Of a DNA stretch of 64,000 nt, positions 9,824 to 17,951 are shown piece after piece (within the stretch, counting starts at the first letter, position 1; each line of letters starts with the position of its first letter). Source of the stretch: Clostridiaceae bacterium (GTDB taxonomy: Bacteria > Bacillota > Clostridia > Saccharofermentanales > DTU023); the NCBI GenBank assembly GCA_012841015.1, contig DUVN01000014.1:1-64000 (forward strand). The letters are read 5' to 3'. Below the pieces are notes generated by a model. That model ran no database searches and was not told where the DNA came from. It saw only the letters and a list, made by a program, of their open reading frames with translations. Position numbers and translations under genes: made by a program.

Positions 9824-11824
9824 ATGAAAAAAACACATAAACTGTCAAACAAACTGATCATTGGTTTCGTGCTATTGGGCATCTTGATCTGTTTGGCAAG
9901 CATTTTCATTTCATATTTCAAATACAAGGCTGCCGTGGGCAAAAAGCAGAATGATGTCGCCTATCGTATCGCCAATGTGGGGCTTTCCTATGTGGATGGC
10001 GATGATATTGAACGGTATCTCGAAACGGGTCAGGCCGATGAGGCTTATGACGTCATGGGAAGATATCTTTCTGAGTTACGTGCCAACATGAATGTCAGCC
10101 GCCTCTTCATAGCCAAGCCGGAGGGTATTGAACTGACCTATGTGTTTGATGCGGACAATCCTAACGATGAATTCGAACCGTTCACATTGGGCGATAAAGG
10201 CAAAATCAATGCAAAATTTGAAGAGGATATCGGTCGGATTGCAAACGAAGGAGTGCGCGTCGACAACTATTTTTATTCGCACAGTGAATTCGGCTATAAC
10301 ACTTCCGCAATCGTACCGGTGTACAATTCAAATAATGTTATCGTCGCAATACTGGTCGTAGAAATTTCCATGGGGATACTGCAGTCTATCCTGACAGAAT
10401 TTGTCGTTTTTATCACTGCAGCTTCAGTACTGATCATTGGAATCTTCATTGCCGTTTATCTGACGTATTTACAGCGGAAGGTCGTTTCGCCCATTCGGAT
10501 CATGACCGACGAAACCGACGCATTTATCAAAAATGAAGCCGAAGTATCGGAGCGCCTTAGCAGCATTGTCACCGGGGACGAGATCGAACAGCTGGCAAGC
10601 GCCATCTATAAGATGCAAGTGGACATCAAAGAATACATCCACAATCAGATGTCGGTGGCCGTTGAGCGTGAACGTATCGTTGCCGAACTCGATATTGCCA
10701 GACAAATCCAGACCGGCATGCTGCCCTGCAGCTTCCCGGCTTTCCCGGACATCAGGGAGATTGATCTTTATGCTTCCATGGTACCTGCGAGGCGAGTCGG
10801 TGGAGACTTTTATGATTTCTTCATGGTTGATGACCATAAACTGTGCTTTGTCATTGCGGATGTCTCCGGTAAAGGTATCCCTGCCGCCCTGTTTATGATG
10901 ATGACGAAGATCCTGATCAAGAATCAGGCGATTGCCGGTCTATCCCCCTCAGACATATTCTCTACGGTGAATAACCAACTTTGCGAAAACAATGACGCGA
11001 ATATGTTTGTCACTGCCTGGATGGGCATATATGACATCCGAACAGGCAGGCTTGCCTGTGTGAATGCCGGCCATAACCCTCCCCTGTTATGTCGCCGAGA
11101 CGGAACGTTTGAATTCTTTAAAGTGCGCAGCAATTTTGTGTTGGGCGGAATGGAAGGGATTTCTTATCAGTCGACCGAAACGCGGCTCAGTGAGGGCGAT
11201 ACCTTGTTTTTGTATACCGACGGAGTCACTGATGCCATATCTGCCGATCTTGAGATGTACGGAGAAGAACGTCTTCAAATCGTACTGAACATACTCTCCG
11301 GCGGTCAGCCGCAGGAGATTTTAGAAAGAGTAACTTCTGACCTTCAAGTGTTTGTCAAAGACTCGCCACAGTTTGACGACATTACCATGCTGGCGCTGAA
11401 AATTATGCTGCTCAAACCAACACAACTATCACTGACCGTCACATCATCAGAAGAAAATTTCGAGGGAATGCGGACATTTATCGACGACACGTTGGAAAAG
11501 ACCGGTTGTCCGGAGAAGGTTCGAACAAAGTTTTTGATCGCGTCGGATGAGATTTTATCCAATATTTTCTTGTACAGCAAAAGCACTAGCGTGACTGTGG
11601 AAATTAAAGGGGAAGGCGGTGAAACCGCCCTGACGTTCTCCGATGACGGGATTCCTTTTGACCCGCTGGCGATAGAGGATCCAGACATTTCTTTGCCCGC
11701 TGAGGAGCGCGAACCAGGTGGACTGGGGATTTTTATCACAAAGCAACTGATGGATGAAGTAGCCTACGTGTATCAGGATCAAAAGAACACACTGACCATC
11801 CGAAAGAAATCTTCTAGTCATTAA
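9824..11824 (+). CDS. Membrane sensor: HAMP, SpoIIE-type PP2C phosphatase and RsbW-like kinase fusion
   Basis: 666 residues. Order: membrane helix (about 12-32), extracellular sensor (about 35-180), second helix (about 188-212), HAMP (about 213-265), coiled linker, then a PP2C/SpoIIE domain (about 285-500). The PP2C domain shows LDIARQIQTGMLP, the metal-binding Asp motifs GGDFYDFF and ADVSGKGIPAALFM, and YTDGVTDA. A GHKL ATPase domain follows (about 530-660) with N box SDEILSNIF, FSDDGIPFDP and GGLGIFI. This is an RsbU-like phosphatase joined to an RsbW/SpoIIAB-like anti-sigma kinase. The natural substrate is a STAS anti-sigma antagonist, and one is encoded at 27.5 kb. The ribosome site GGAGTGAGAG precedes ATG 9824. 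Confidence 0.9.
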   Translation: MKKTHKLSNKLIIGFVLLGILICLASIFISYFKYKAAVGKKQNDVAYRIANVGLSYVDGDDIERYLETGQADEAYDVMGRYLSELRANMNVSRLFIAKPEGIELTYVFDADNPNDEFEPFTLGDKGKINAKFEEDIGRIANEGVRVDNYFYSHSEFGYNTSAIVPVYNSNNVIVAILVVEISMGILQSILTEFVVFITAASVLIIGIFIAVYLTYLQRKVVSPIRIMTDETDAFIKNEAEVSERLSSIVTGDEIEQLASAIYKMQVDIKEYIHNQMSVAVERERIVAELDIARQIQTGMLPCSFPAFPDIREIDLYASMVPARRVGGDFYDFFMVDDHKLCFVIADVSGKGIPAALFMMMTKILIKNQAIAGLSPSDIFSTVNNQLCENNDANMFVTAWMGIYDIRTGRLACVNAGHNPPLLCRRDGTFEFFKVRSNFVLGGMEGISYQSTETRLSEGDTLFLYTDGVTDAISADLEMYGEERLQIVLNILSGGQPQEILERVTSDLQVFVKDSPQFDDITMLALKIMLLKPTQLSLTVTSSEENFEGMRTFIDDTLEKTGCPEKVRTKFLIASDEILSNIFLYSKSTSVTVEIKGEGGETALTFSDDGIPFDPLAIEDPDISLPAEEREPGGLGIFITKQLMDEVAYVYQDQKNTLTIRKKSSSH

Positions 11825-11849
11825 TTTCGCTTTAACCCTCTCCTCCGAT

Positions 11850-11923
11850 CTGCAAAAAAACAAAAAATAGTGACAAAAGGTCACACTACAAAAAGATTTT
11901 TCCATGCAAAAATGATCCTAAGG
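11850..11923 (+). promoter_or_regulatory. Regulatory motif copy 2 (GTGAC-N5-GTCAC)
   Basis: Second copy of the 74-bp block at 9611-9684, here with a perfect GTGAC-N5-GTCAC inverted repeat. It ends about 35 bp before the DUF2442-like gene, the first gene of the YcaO and precursor transcription unit. It also overlaps the gap after the phosphatase gene, so expression of the two parts could be tuned together. Confidence 0.55.
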
Positions 11924-11958
11924 ACCGATGTCTACTTTTTTCATGGGGGGATTTGAAT

Positions 11959-12216
11959 ATGAAAAGAGAGCCGATCTCAGAGGTAAAAGCACAGGATAAC
12001 GGTGTTTTACTGGTGAGTTTTGGTAGCGGCAATTCAGTTACCTTGGATATGAAGCCGAGATTTGGCTCTTATCGCTTCGGAGTTCTCTCCAATCCCGAGA
12101 TTTTTGCAAGCGTAGACACGGACGGTAATTTTGTTCACTGGTATAAGAACGGAATGGTGGTGGCGGAGTTAGGATTTGGAGAAATCATGATCATGGTTCT
12201 CGGAGAATCGTATTGA
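11959..12216 (+). CDS. Small DUF2442-like protein
   Basis: 85 residues. The pattern (two beta hairpins, VLLVSFGSGNSVTLDM, then LSNPEIFASVDTDGNFVHWYKNGMV) resembles the small DUF2442 family. Those proteins often sit beside toxin-antitoxin or regulatory genes and have no firmly established role. ATG 11959 is preferred over the in-frame TTG at 11953 because GGGGGG at 11945-11950 gives 8-bp spacing. It lies between the phosphatase and YcaO, behind regulatory motif copy 2. A short inverted repeat (AGCGG/CCGCT) follows the stop codon. The link to the RiPP system is by position only. Confidence 0.6.
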   Translation: MKREPISEVKAQDNGVLLVSFGSGNSVTLDMKPRFGSYRFGVLSNPEIFASVDTDGNFVHWYKNGMVVAELGFGEIMIMVLGESY

Positions 12217-12284
12217 AGCGGGGCTCCGCTAACTAAAGTCGTTATTAAATGAACGAAACGACCAGAAGTATCAGGAGAAGAAAC

Positions 12285-12359
12285 ATGGGGAAATATGCAT
12301 TTCAAAAAGCAGCAAGGATCAGCATTTATCGCTTGAGGAAACAGGTGCGTAGCATATGA
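12285..12359 (+). CDS. 24-residue basic peptide, coupled to the YcaO gene
   Basis: An ATG at 12285, preceded by AGGAGAAG, opens a 24-codon frame whose TGA overlaps the YcaO start in an ATGA arrangement. The product starts MGKYAFQKAARISIYRL and has seven basic residues and no acidic one. It may act only to couple translation into YcaO, or be a genuine small peptide. No family is recognised. Start quality and the tight overlap argue that it is translated. Confidence 0.45.
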   Translation: MGKYAFQKAARISIYRLRKQVRSI

Positions 12360-14212
12360 GCAAACAACAAATAAGGCATTATAAAGACGCCACGCCCCAA
12401 GACACCCTGACTTACATAACTGAGATCCTTTCCGACATTGGGATCGAGCTCCATGAGCACTGGAACGATGAAAGCTCTATTGGAACTCATTCTCTCCGCG
12501 TCACCGTCAATGGCACCGACATGGGCACGAACGGCAAGGGCGTCACGCGCGAGTTCGCCAGAGCCAGCGCCTACGCCGAATTTATGGAGCGTTACCAGAA
12601 TCTGCTTTTTGACTTCTGCTGTATCTACTCCGATACATCTTACGGTTTCCGTCATTTCGAGGACGAACGGATCATGAGCGCTTTTGAGCTCGCGGCGCTG
12701 GATAATGCTTTCATGCGCATCTTTTATAAGGCGAGGGGACTGAGCCAAGACGCCTCCTTTATCGAAAAGATGTCCGCTTTACGCATCGCCGACAAGGCAG
12801 AGGAGTATATGCTCGGTGAGCCTAACAGGTATGAAGTACGTCCTTTCTACAACATAACAAAGAAAAGGGTTGAGTATCTGCCCTACGTACTGGGGACACT
12901 GCACTGCGGCAGCAACGGGATGTGCGCCGGCAACTCCCCCGAGGAAGCGATGGTACAGGGGTTGTCCGAGATCTTCGAGCGTTACGTGCAAAAGCTTGCC
13001 ATCAAAAACAAGCTGTGTTTCCCCGACGTGCCTGACGAGGTCATTGCGAAGTATCCCTCTATCGAAACAATGTACAAAAAGCTCAAAGCCGTCAAAGGGT
13101 ATTATGTGGCAATGAAAGACTGCTCGATGGGCGGGAGGTTTCCGGTAGCGGCCCTTCTGATCTCCAAAGAGGATTCCGGTCTTTTTGGCCTAAAGTTCGG
13201 GTCGCATCCGGATTTCGGCATCGCGATGGAACGCACTTTGACTGAAGCCTGCCAAGGCCTAGACGTATTTCAGTACGCCAGAGGCAACGACGTGGACTTC
13301 AATAACACAGGCGTGGACGACGTCATCAACACCTACAACAGCTTCAAATTAGGAACTGCAAACTACCCTTACCAGATACTGGGCACAGAACCGGACTTTG
13401 AGTACGCGCCGATACCCGACACCTCGCAGATGACGAACAAGGAGATCCTTGCCAGCATGGTGGGGCTGGTCGAGCGTGAAGGTTTCGAGGTCTGGGCGCG
13501 CGACGTGTCTTACTTAGGCTTCCCAAGCTACTTCATGCTGGTGCCTGGCATGTCCGAAATATTCGAATTGAATGACATACACCTGCGTGCCTCCAACACC
13601 CGCTTCTATATCGCAAAATACCTGAATCGACCCCAATTTCTTGATGATCGGATTTGTCGCTTGCTTATAGGCACACTGGAGTTCTGGGCGCCATCAATGC
13701 TTGACAATCAGATGCGAAATCACTACACGTACTCGGTCAACTTCACTTTTCCCGGCGAGGAGGTAGGGCTCGGCTGGCTTTACCTGTCCTCAATGTGCCA
13801 CGCTTATCTTGGCGATTACGAAGGAGCAGCCACCCGCATGCGGAACCTTGTTTTTGCGATAAGAACGCAAGTTATAGATGAGCAGGACGAACAGCGCAAA
13901 AACCTAACGTTCTACTCCGCCGCATACCATTACCTGACTGCGATGGCGAACATGAAAGATCACGAAAAAGCCATGTCCTACCTCAGGGTGTTGTTCAACC
14001 GAGAGCTCTGCGACAGGCTGGATCACCTGTTCTGCGACAACAAGCAGATCCTGATAAAGCAGTATCCCGACCACGACGTCAGTGACAGCGAAAAATGCAT
14101 AAGGGATCGCTGCTGTGATTATCAGGTCATATTGGACTTGTCGCGGAAGCTGAAGAAGCGTCAGCTGGATAACCCGATCAACCAAGAGAGTCTATCTGCA
14201 CTATTTAGTTAA
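12356..14212 (+). CDS. YcaO-domain protein of the E. coli YcaO type, RiPP maturation candidate
   Basis: 618 residues. YcaO enzymes use ATP to activate backbone amides (azolines, thioamides, amidines). The sequence follows the E. coli YcaO pattern: TNGKG...ASAYAEFMERY (about 58-80), SNGMCAGNSPEEAMVQGLSEIFERYV (split here as NGMCAGNSPEEA and QGLSEIFERYV, about 182-207), DCSMGGRFPVAALL, FGSHPDFGIAMERTLTEACQG and LVPGMSEI. A C-terminal helical TPR-like region spans about 460-600. ATP/Mg ligands are expected in the two E-x2-ER segments. E. coli YcaO affects ribosomal protein S12 methylthiolation, not a peptide product, so its use beside Nif11-like precursors is unusual. No E1-like cyclodehydratase partner or TfuA gene is visible. 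The substrates inferred from position are the twelve precursors downstream. Confidence 0.85.
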   Translation: MSKQQIRHYKDATPQDTLTYITEILSDIGIELHEHWNDESSIGTHSLRVTVNGTDMGTNGKGVTREFARASAYAEFMERYQNLLFDFCCIYSDTSYGFRHFEDERIMSAFELAALDNAFMRIFYKARGLSQDASFIEKMSALRIADKAEEYMLGEPNRYEVRPFYNITKKRVEYLPYVLGTLHCGSNGMCAGNSPEEAMVQGLSEIFERYVQKLAIKNKLCFPDVPDEVIAKYPSIETMYKKLKAVKGYYVAMKDCSMGGRFPVAALLISKEDSGLFGLKFGSHPDFGIAMERTLTEACQGLDVFQYARGNDVDFNNTGVDDVINTYNSFKLGTANYPYQILGTEPDFEYAPIPDTSQMTNKEILASMVGLVEREGFEVWARDVSYLGFPSYFMLVPGMSEIFELNDIHLRASNTRFYIAKYLNRPQFLDDRICRLLIGTLEFWAPSMLDNQMRNHYTYSVNFTFPGEEVGLGWLYLSSMCHAYLGDYEGAATRMRNLVFAIRTQVIDEQDEQRKNLTFYSAAYHYLTAMANMKDHEKAMSYLRVLFNRELCDRLDHLFCDNKQILIKQYPDHDVSDSEKCIRDRCCDYQVILDLSRKLKKRQLDNPINQESLSALFS

Positions 14213-14276
14213 TCAGAATAAATCTGTAAAAAACAGATTTAAATAAAAAAGTCATACGGTAAAAGGAGATTTTATT

Positions 14277-14612
14277 ATGAAAACACCAAAAGGCGAAATA
14301 AGCGATTCCATTATCGCCCTTGCAAACGACGAGGCCCTGTTAAAGAAGATGAGTGAGTGCAAAAGCCCTGAAGAGGTCTACGCGCTCGTGAAGGATCGGG
14401 TAGGCATGCCCTTTGAGCAGTTCACTGCCGAAATGACGATTGCCCACTCCTACCTTCAGGAAATGGAAAGCAGCTTGTTAAGCGAAGACGACCTGGACGC
14501 TGTCGCCGGAGGGAAAAGCGAAGAGAGTGAAGCCATAGGTACGAGTGTGGGTTTAGCTTCCGCGCTGTTAGGGACAATGGGCTTGGGCCTTGCCACAGCC
14601 GCTGCCATATAA
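14277..14612 (+). CDS. Nif11-like RiPP precursor 1
   Basis: 111 residues. The 79-residue leader starts MKTPKGEISDSIIAL, has the central block SPEEVYALVKDRVG and ends LDAVAGG, the Gly-Gly site expected for the C39 peptidase of the NHLM transporter at 22.7 kb. This resembles the Nif11/NHLP leader class. The core (32 residues) begins with Lys, then an acidic stretch SEESEA, then a hydrophobic Gly/Ala/Leu-rich tail ending ATAAAI. No Cys. After the stop, the same frame stays open for 23 codons to a second stop in the sequence context shared by other precursors, so a longer ancestral core is possible. Confidence 0.9.
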   Translation: MKTPKGEISDSIIALANDEALLKKMSECKSPEEVYALVKDRVGMPFEQFTAEMTIAHSYLQEMESSLLSEDDLDAVAGGKSEESEAIGTSVGLASALLGTMGLGLATAAAI

Positions 14613-14772
14613 GCTAATCTCACTGTTGCCACGGCGCAATACCCGGGTGTCGATCCTTCAAACATGAGCGCCGCAGTGGTCTAAGTCAAACACACACGAC
14701 AAAGGCAATCAGAGTAAATCTGTAAAACAACAGATTTAAATAAAAAATCATTCGGTAAAAGGAGATTTTGTT

Positions 14773-15060
14773 ATGAAAACACCGAAAGGCGAAATCAGCG
14801 ATTCTATTATCGCCCTTGCGAACGACGAGGCTCTATTAAAGAAGATGAGCGAGTGCAAAAACTATGAAGAAATGTACGAACTTGTAAAAGATCGTGTTGA
14901 CATGTCCTTTAAGCAGTTTACCGCCGAAATGGACATTGCCGTCTCCTATATTCAGGAAATGGAGTCCGGCAAATTATCCGAATCTGAACTAGATGCTGTT
15001 GCCGGAGGAAAAGATAACTCACAATGGAATAATCTTGTCGTACCCGGGCCATTCATCTAA
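14773..15060 (+). CDS. Nif11-like RiPP precursor 2 (short core)
   Basis: 95 residues. The leader is the most diverged of the early set (NYEEMYELVKDRVDMSFKQF, and a less usual LSESELDAVAGG end). The core has only 16 residues, KDNSQWNNLVVPGPFI, and carries the only core Trp in a complete frame apart from precursor 3. It shares Pro-Gly-Pro features with the Pro/Gly-rich core class. The next gene starts 32 bp after the stop. Confidence 0.87.
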   Translation: MKTPKGEISDSIIALANDEALLKKMSECKNYEEMYELVKDRVDMSFKQFTAEMDIAVSYIQEMESGKLSESELDAVAGGKDNSQWNNLVVPGPFI

Positions 15061-15092
15061 TTTTAGATGATTTTGAAAAAGGAGATCTTATC

Positions 15093-15407
15093 TTGAAAAC
15101 ACCGAAAGGCGAAATCAGCGATTCTATTGTCTCCCTTGCCCATGACGATGTCCTGTTAGAGAAGATGAGTAAGTGCAAGAGTCCCGAAGAGGTTTACGCG
15201 CTTGTAAAGGATCGGGTAAATATGCCCTTTAAGCAGTTCGCCGCTGAAATGGACATTGCCCGATCCTGCCTAAAAGATATGGACGCCGGCCTTTTAACCG
15301 AAGCCGACCTTGATATTATCGCCGGCGGTGAGGCAGCGGATTCCATGACGAGCAAGATTGCGTTAGAAAGACTAATTAATGTAGCAGCTTTATATGCTTG
15401 GGCATAA
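15093..15407 (+). CDS. Nif11-like RiPP precursor 3 (TTG start, core lacks the leading Lys)
   Basis: 104 residues from a TTG start at 15093, supported by AAGGAG and by alignment of the leader with its neighbours (ATG elsewhere). The leader carries LTEADLDIIAGG, an Ile-Ile in place of Ala-Val. The 25-residue core begins with Glu instead of Lys, the only exception in the array, and ends ALYAWA. If Lys acylation is the modification, this peptide would serve as a natural negative. Confidence 0.87.
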   Translation: MKTPKGEISDSIVSLAHDDVLLEKMSKCKSPEEVYALVKDRVNMPFKQFAAEMDIARSCLKDMDAGLLTEADLDIIAGGEAADSMTSKIALERLINVAALYAWA

Positions 15408-15583
15408 CTCAAGGCATATCGGCCGAAAGTTAGGTGACAGAGCCTATGGCTTCGGAGACAGTCATAATGAGCCAGCAGAAAGTGGCACACCGTCTTTTGC
15501 ATAGAAGGGTTCCAAACGATCATCGGAACTAAGTTATTTGTTGGCAGATGCAATTGAAAAAATACCGCGAAAGGAGATCCACC

Positions 15584-15907
15584 ATGAAAACACCGAAAGG
15601 CGAAATCAGCGATTCCATTATCGCTCTTACCAACGACGAGGCCCTATTACAGAAGATGAGCGAGTGCAAGAGCCCTGAAGAGGTATACGCGCTCGTAAAG
15701 GATCGAGTAGGCATACCCTTTGAACAGTTCACCGCCGAAATGACGATTGCCCACTCCTACCTTCAGGAGATGGAAGCCGGCCTTTTATCCGATGACGACC
15801 TTGACGCTGTCGCCGGCGGCAAGACACTGCTACCCTACCTAGACGGGCCCTACGTAATAACACCTGAGGGTCCAATTGCTTTGGCTACGATCCAATCTGC
15901 CCTATAA
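15584..15907 (+). CDS. Nif11-like RiPP precursor 4 (Pro/Gly-rich core)
   Basis: 107 residues from ATG 15584 behind AAAGGAGATC; an upstream ATG at 15548 lies in the repeated spacer and is not used. The leader ends LDAVAGG. The 28-residue core starts KTLLPYLDGPYV and ends IALATIQSAL. Together with precursors 7 and 8 it forms a core subfamily: an early Pro, a GP near position 10, Pro-rich middle, and a C terminus of I-A-x-A-[TS]-x-Q-x-x-[LI]. Confidence 0.88.
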   Translation: MKTPKGEISDSIIALTNDEALLQKMSECKSPEEVYALVKDRVGIPFEQFTAEMTIAHSYLQEMEAGLLSDDDLDAVAGGKTLLPYLDGPYVITPEGPIALATIQSAL

Positions 15908-16085
15908 GTCAAGGTACACCCGTTGAGGGCTACGGTGATAGAGCATAAGGTTTCGGCGACATCCACAATAAATCTGCAGAACACGGCAGCACTGTGTTCT
16001 GCATAGAAGAGTTCCAAACGATCATCGGAACTAAGATATTTATTGGCAGATGCAATTGAAAAAATACCGCGAAAGGAGATCCACT

Positions 16086-16364
16086 ATGAAAACACCGAAA
16101 GGCGAAATCAGCGATTCCATAGTTGCTCTTGCCAACGACGAGACCCTGTTAAAGAAGATGAGTGAGTGCAAGAGCCCTGAAGAGGTATATGCGCTTGTTG
16201 AGGATCGGGTAGGCATACCCTTTGAGCAGTTCATCGCCGAAATGACCATTGCCCACTCTTACCTGAAAGAGATGGAAGCCGGTCTTTTATCCGATGACGA
16301 CCTTGACGCTGTCGCCGGAGGCAAGCAGACAAAGAAATTCTTCGACATTATTACGATCTTCTAG
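16086..16364 (+). pseudogene. Nif11-like RiPP precursor 5, core frameshifted
   Basis: As it stands this frame encodes 92 residues: a normal 79-residue leader (EQFIAEMTIAHSYLKEMEAG...LDAVAGG) and a 13-residue core KQTKKFFDIITIF. The core is probably an artefact. Restoring one A in the AAG after the Gly-Gly codons (AAAGC for AAGC) would give Lys at core position 1, as in ten of the other eleven precursors, and would open the 16322-16498 frame, which ends in the stop context shared with neighbours. A sequencing error cannot be excluded. If the deletion is real, the leader is intact but the product is lost. Confidence 0.8.
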
Positions 16365-16498
16365 ATCCTCCTCCTGCCCCTTCCGTCATAGCCGGCACGG
16401 GGGGTATCTCTTCCCGTAATGCCCTTGCCGGCCTAGGGGTATCAATCTGGATATTGCTAAAGATGACGGGAAGAGAAGCTACGGCCGTAACCGTATAA
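16322..16498 (+). other. Displaced core region of precursor 5
   Basis: A 58-codon open stretch in the -1 frame relative to the leader. With the single missing A restored it reads KADKEILRHYYDLLD, then PPPAPS, a Gly-rich stretch IAGTGGISS, then a hydrophobic helix LAGLGVSIWILLKM and a Thr/Val tail. Its stop TATAAGTTAAGCCACAC aligns with TATAAGTCAAGGTACAC after precursors 4 and 7. This would be the longest core in the array. Confidence 0.75.
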
Positions 16499-16683
16499 GT
16501 TAAGCCACACTCGTCGGAGAGCACGGGTCACTCGATGGAGCATAAGGCTCCGGAGCCCGACGCATGAACCGACAGAACACGGCAGCACCGTGTTCTGCAT
16601 AGAAAAGTTCCAAACGATCACCGGGACAAATCTGTTAAAGGACAGATTTAATTTTAAAAGTTATTGAAAAAGGAGAACATATT

Positions 16684-17010
16684 ATGAAAACACCAAGAGG
16701 AGACATAAGCGATTCCATTATCGCCCTTGCAAGCGACGAGGCTCTGATAAAGAAGATGAGTGAGTGTAAAAGCCCCGAAGAGGTCTACGCGCTCGTAAAG
16801 GATCGGGTAGGTATACCCTTTGAGCAGTTCACCGCCGAAATGGCGATTGCCCACTCCTACCTTCAGGAGATGCAAGCCGGCCTTTTATCTGAAGAAGACC
16901 TTGACGCTGTCGCCGGCGGGAAAAGCAGCTCACAATTACAAGAAAATATTGAACATATCGGAGGGGCAGCTTTAGTAACCGTTAATCTTCTTATAGCGTT
17001 CGCTATCTAG
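16684..17010 (+). CDS. Nif11-like RiPP precursor 6 (hydrophobic core)
   Basis: 108 residues. The leader carries RGDISDSIIALASDEALIKK, a mixed type between the KGE and RGE leaders of the array. The 29-residue core starts KSSSQLQENIEHIGG and then becomes a continuous hydrophobic stretch (ALVTVNLLIAFAI) that could span or insert in a membrane. It is preceded by the AAATCTG hairpin at 16628-16649 and AAAGGAG. Confidence 0.88.
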   Translation: MKTPRGDISDSIIALASDEALIKKMSECKSPEEVYALVKDRVGIPFEQFTAEMAIAHSYLQEMQAGLLSEEDLDAVAGGKSSSQLQENIEHIGGAALVTVNLLIAFAI

Positions 17011-17094
17011 TCACTCCGTTTCCGCGGATTATAGGAACAAATCTGTTAGATAGCAGATTTATTGCAGCTGATTTTGAAAAAAGGAGGTTATATT

Positions 17095-17436
17095 ATGAAA
17101 ACACCAAAAGGAGACATAAGCGATTCCATTATCGCCCTCGCAAACGACGAGGCCCTGTTGCAGAAGATGAGCGAGTGCAAAAGCCCTGAAGAGGTATACG
17201 CGCTCGTAAAGGATCAGGTAGGCATACCCTTTGAACAGTTCACCGCCGAAATGACCGTAGCCCAGTCCTACCTGAAAGAGATGGAAGCCGGCCTTTTATC
17301 CGATGACGACCTTGACGCTGTCGCTGGCGGCAAAACACAGCATCCCAACCTAGACGGCCCCGGGGGCTACCCCGGCTACACTCCAAGTCCTATATCTCCT
17401 ATTATTGCTTATGCTACTTACCAAGCAACCATATAA
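17095..17436 (+). CDS. Nif11-like RiPP precursor 7 (Pro/Gly-rich core)
   Basis: 113 residues from ATG 17095 behind AAAAGGAGG. The leader differs from the consensus by VKDQVG for VKDRVG and AEMTVAQSYLKEM. The 34-residue core is the longest in an intact gene: KTQHPNLDGPGGYPGY, then TPSPISP, then IIAYATYQATI. It belongs with precursors 4 and 8; the three share the GP position and the C-terminal IAYA-x-x-Q motif, so they probably receive the same treatment. Confidence 0.88.
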   Translation: MKTPKGDISDSIIALANDEALLQKMSECKSPEEVYALVKDQVGIPFEQFTAEMTVAQSYLKEMEAGLLSDDDLDAVAGGKTQHPNLDGPGGYPGYTPSPISPIIAYATYQATI

Positions 17437-17615
17437 GTCAAGGTACACCCGTCGAGGGCTATGGTGACGGAGCATAAGGTTTCGGCGACAGCCACAATGA
17501 ACCGGCAGAACACAGCACACCGTGTTCTGCATAGAAGAGTTCCAAACGATCATCGGAACTAAGATATTTATTGGCAGATGCAATTGAAAAAAATACCGCG
17601 AAAGGAGATCTTATC

Positions 17616-17951
17616 ATGAAAACACCGAGAGGAGAAATCAGCGATTCCATTATCGCTCTTGCCAACGACGAGGCCCTATTACAGAAGATGAGCGAGTGCA
17701 CAAGTCCTGAAGAGGTCTACGCGCTCGTAAAGGATCGGGTAGGCATACCCTTTGAACAGTTCACCGCCGAAATGACCGTAGCCCAGTCCTACCTGAAAGA
17801 GATGGAAGCCGGCCTTTTATCCGATGACGACCTTGACGCTGTCGCCGGAGGAAAATCAACCGATCCCTTCATAACTGGCCCCGAGGGCATTCATCCAAAA
17901 TACCGTCCAAATTATGTTATTGCTTATGCTTCTTCCCAAGCAGCCTTATAA
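17616..17951 (+). CDS. Nif11-like RiPP precursor 8 (Pro/Gly-rich core)
   Basis: 111 residues from ATG 17616; the frame is open upstream to 17571 but the ribosome site AAAGGAGATC selects 17616. The leader reads RGEISDSIIALANDEALLQK and shares AEMTVAQSYLKEM with precursor 7, which suggests recent duplication of that segment. The 32-residue core starts KSTDPFITGPEGIHPKY and ends VIAYASSQAAL. Confidence 0.88.
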   Translation: MKTPRGEISDSIIALANDEALLQKMSECTSPEEVYALVKDRVGIPFEQFTAEMTVAQSYLKEMEAGLLSDDDLDAVAGGKSTDPFITGPEGIHPKYRPNYVIAYASSQAAL

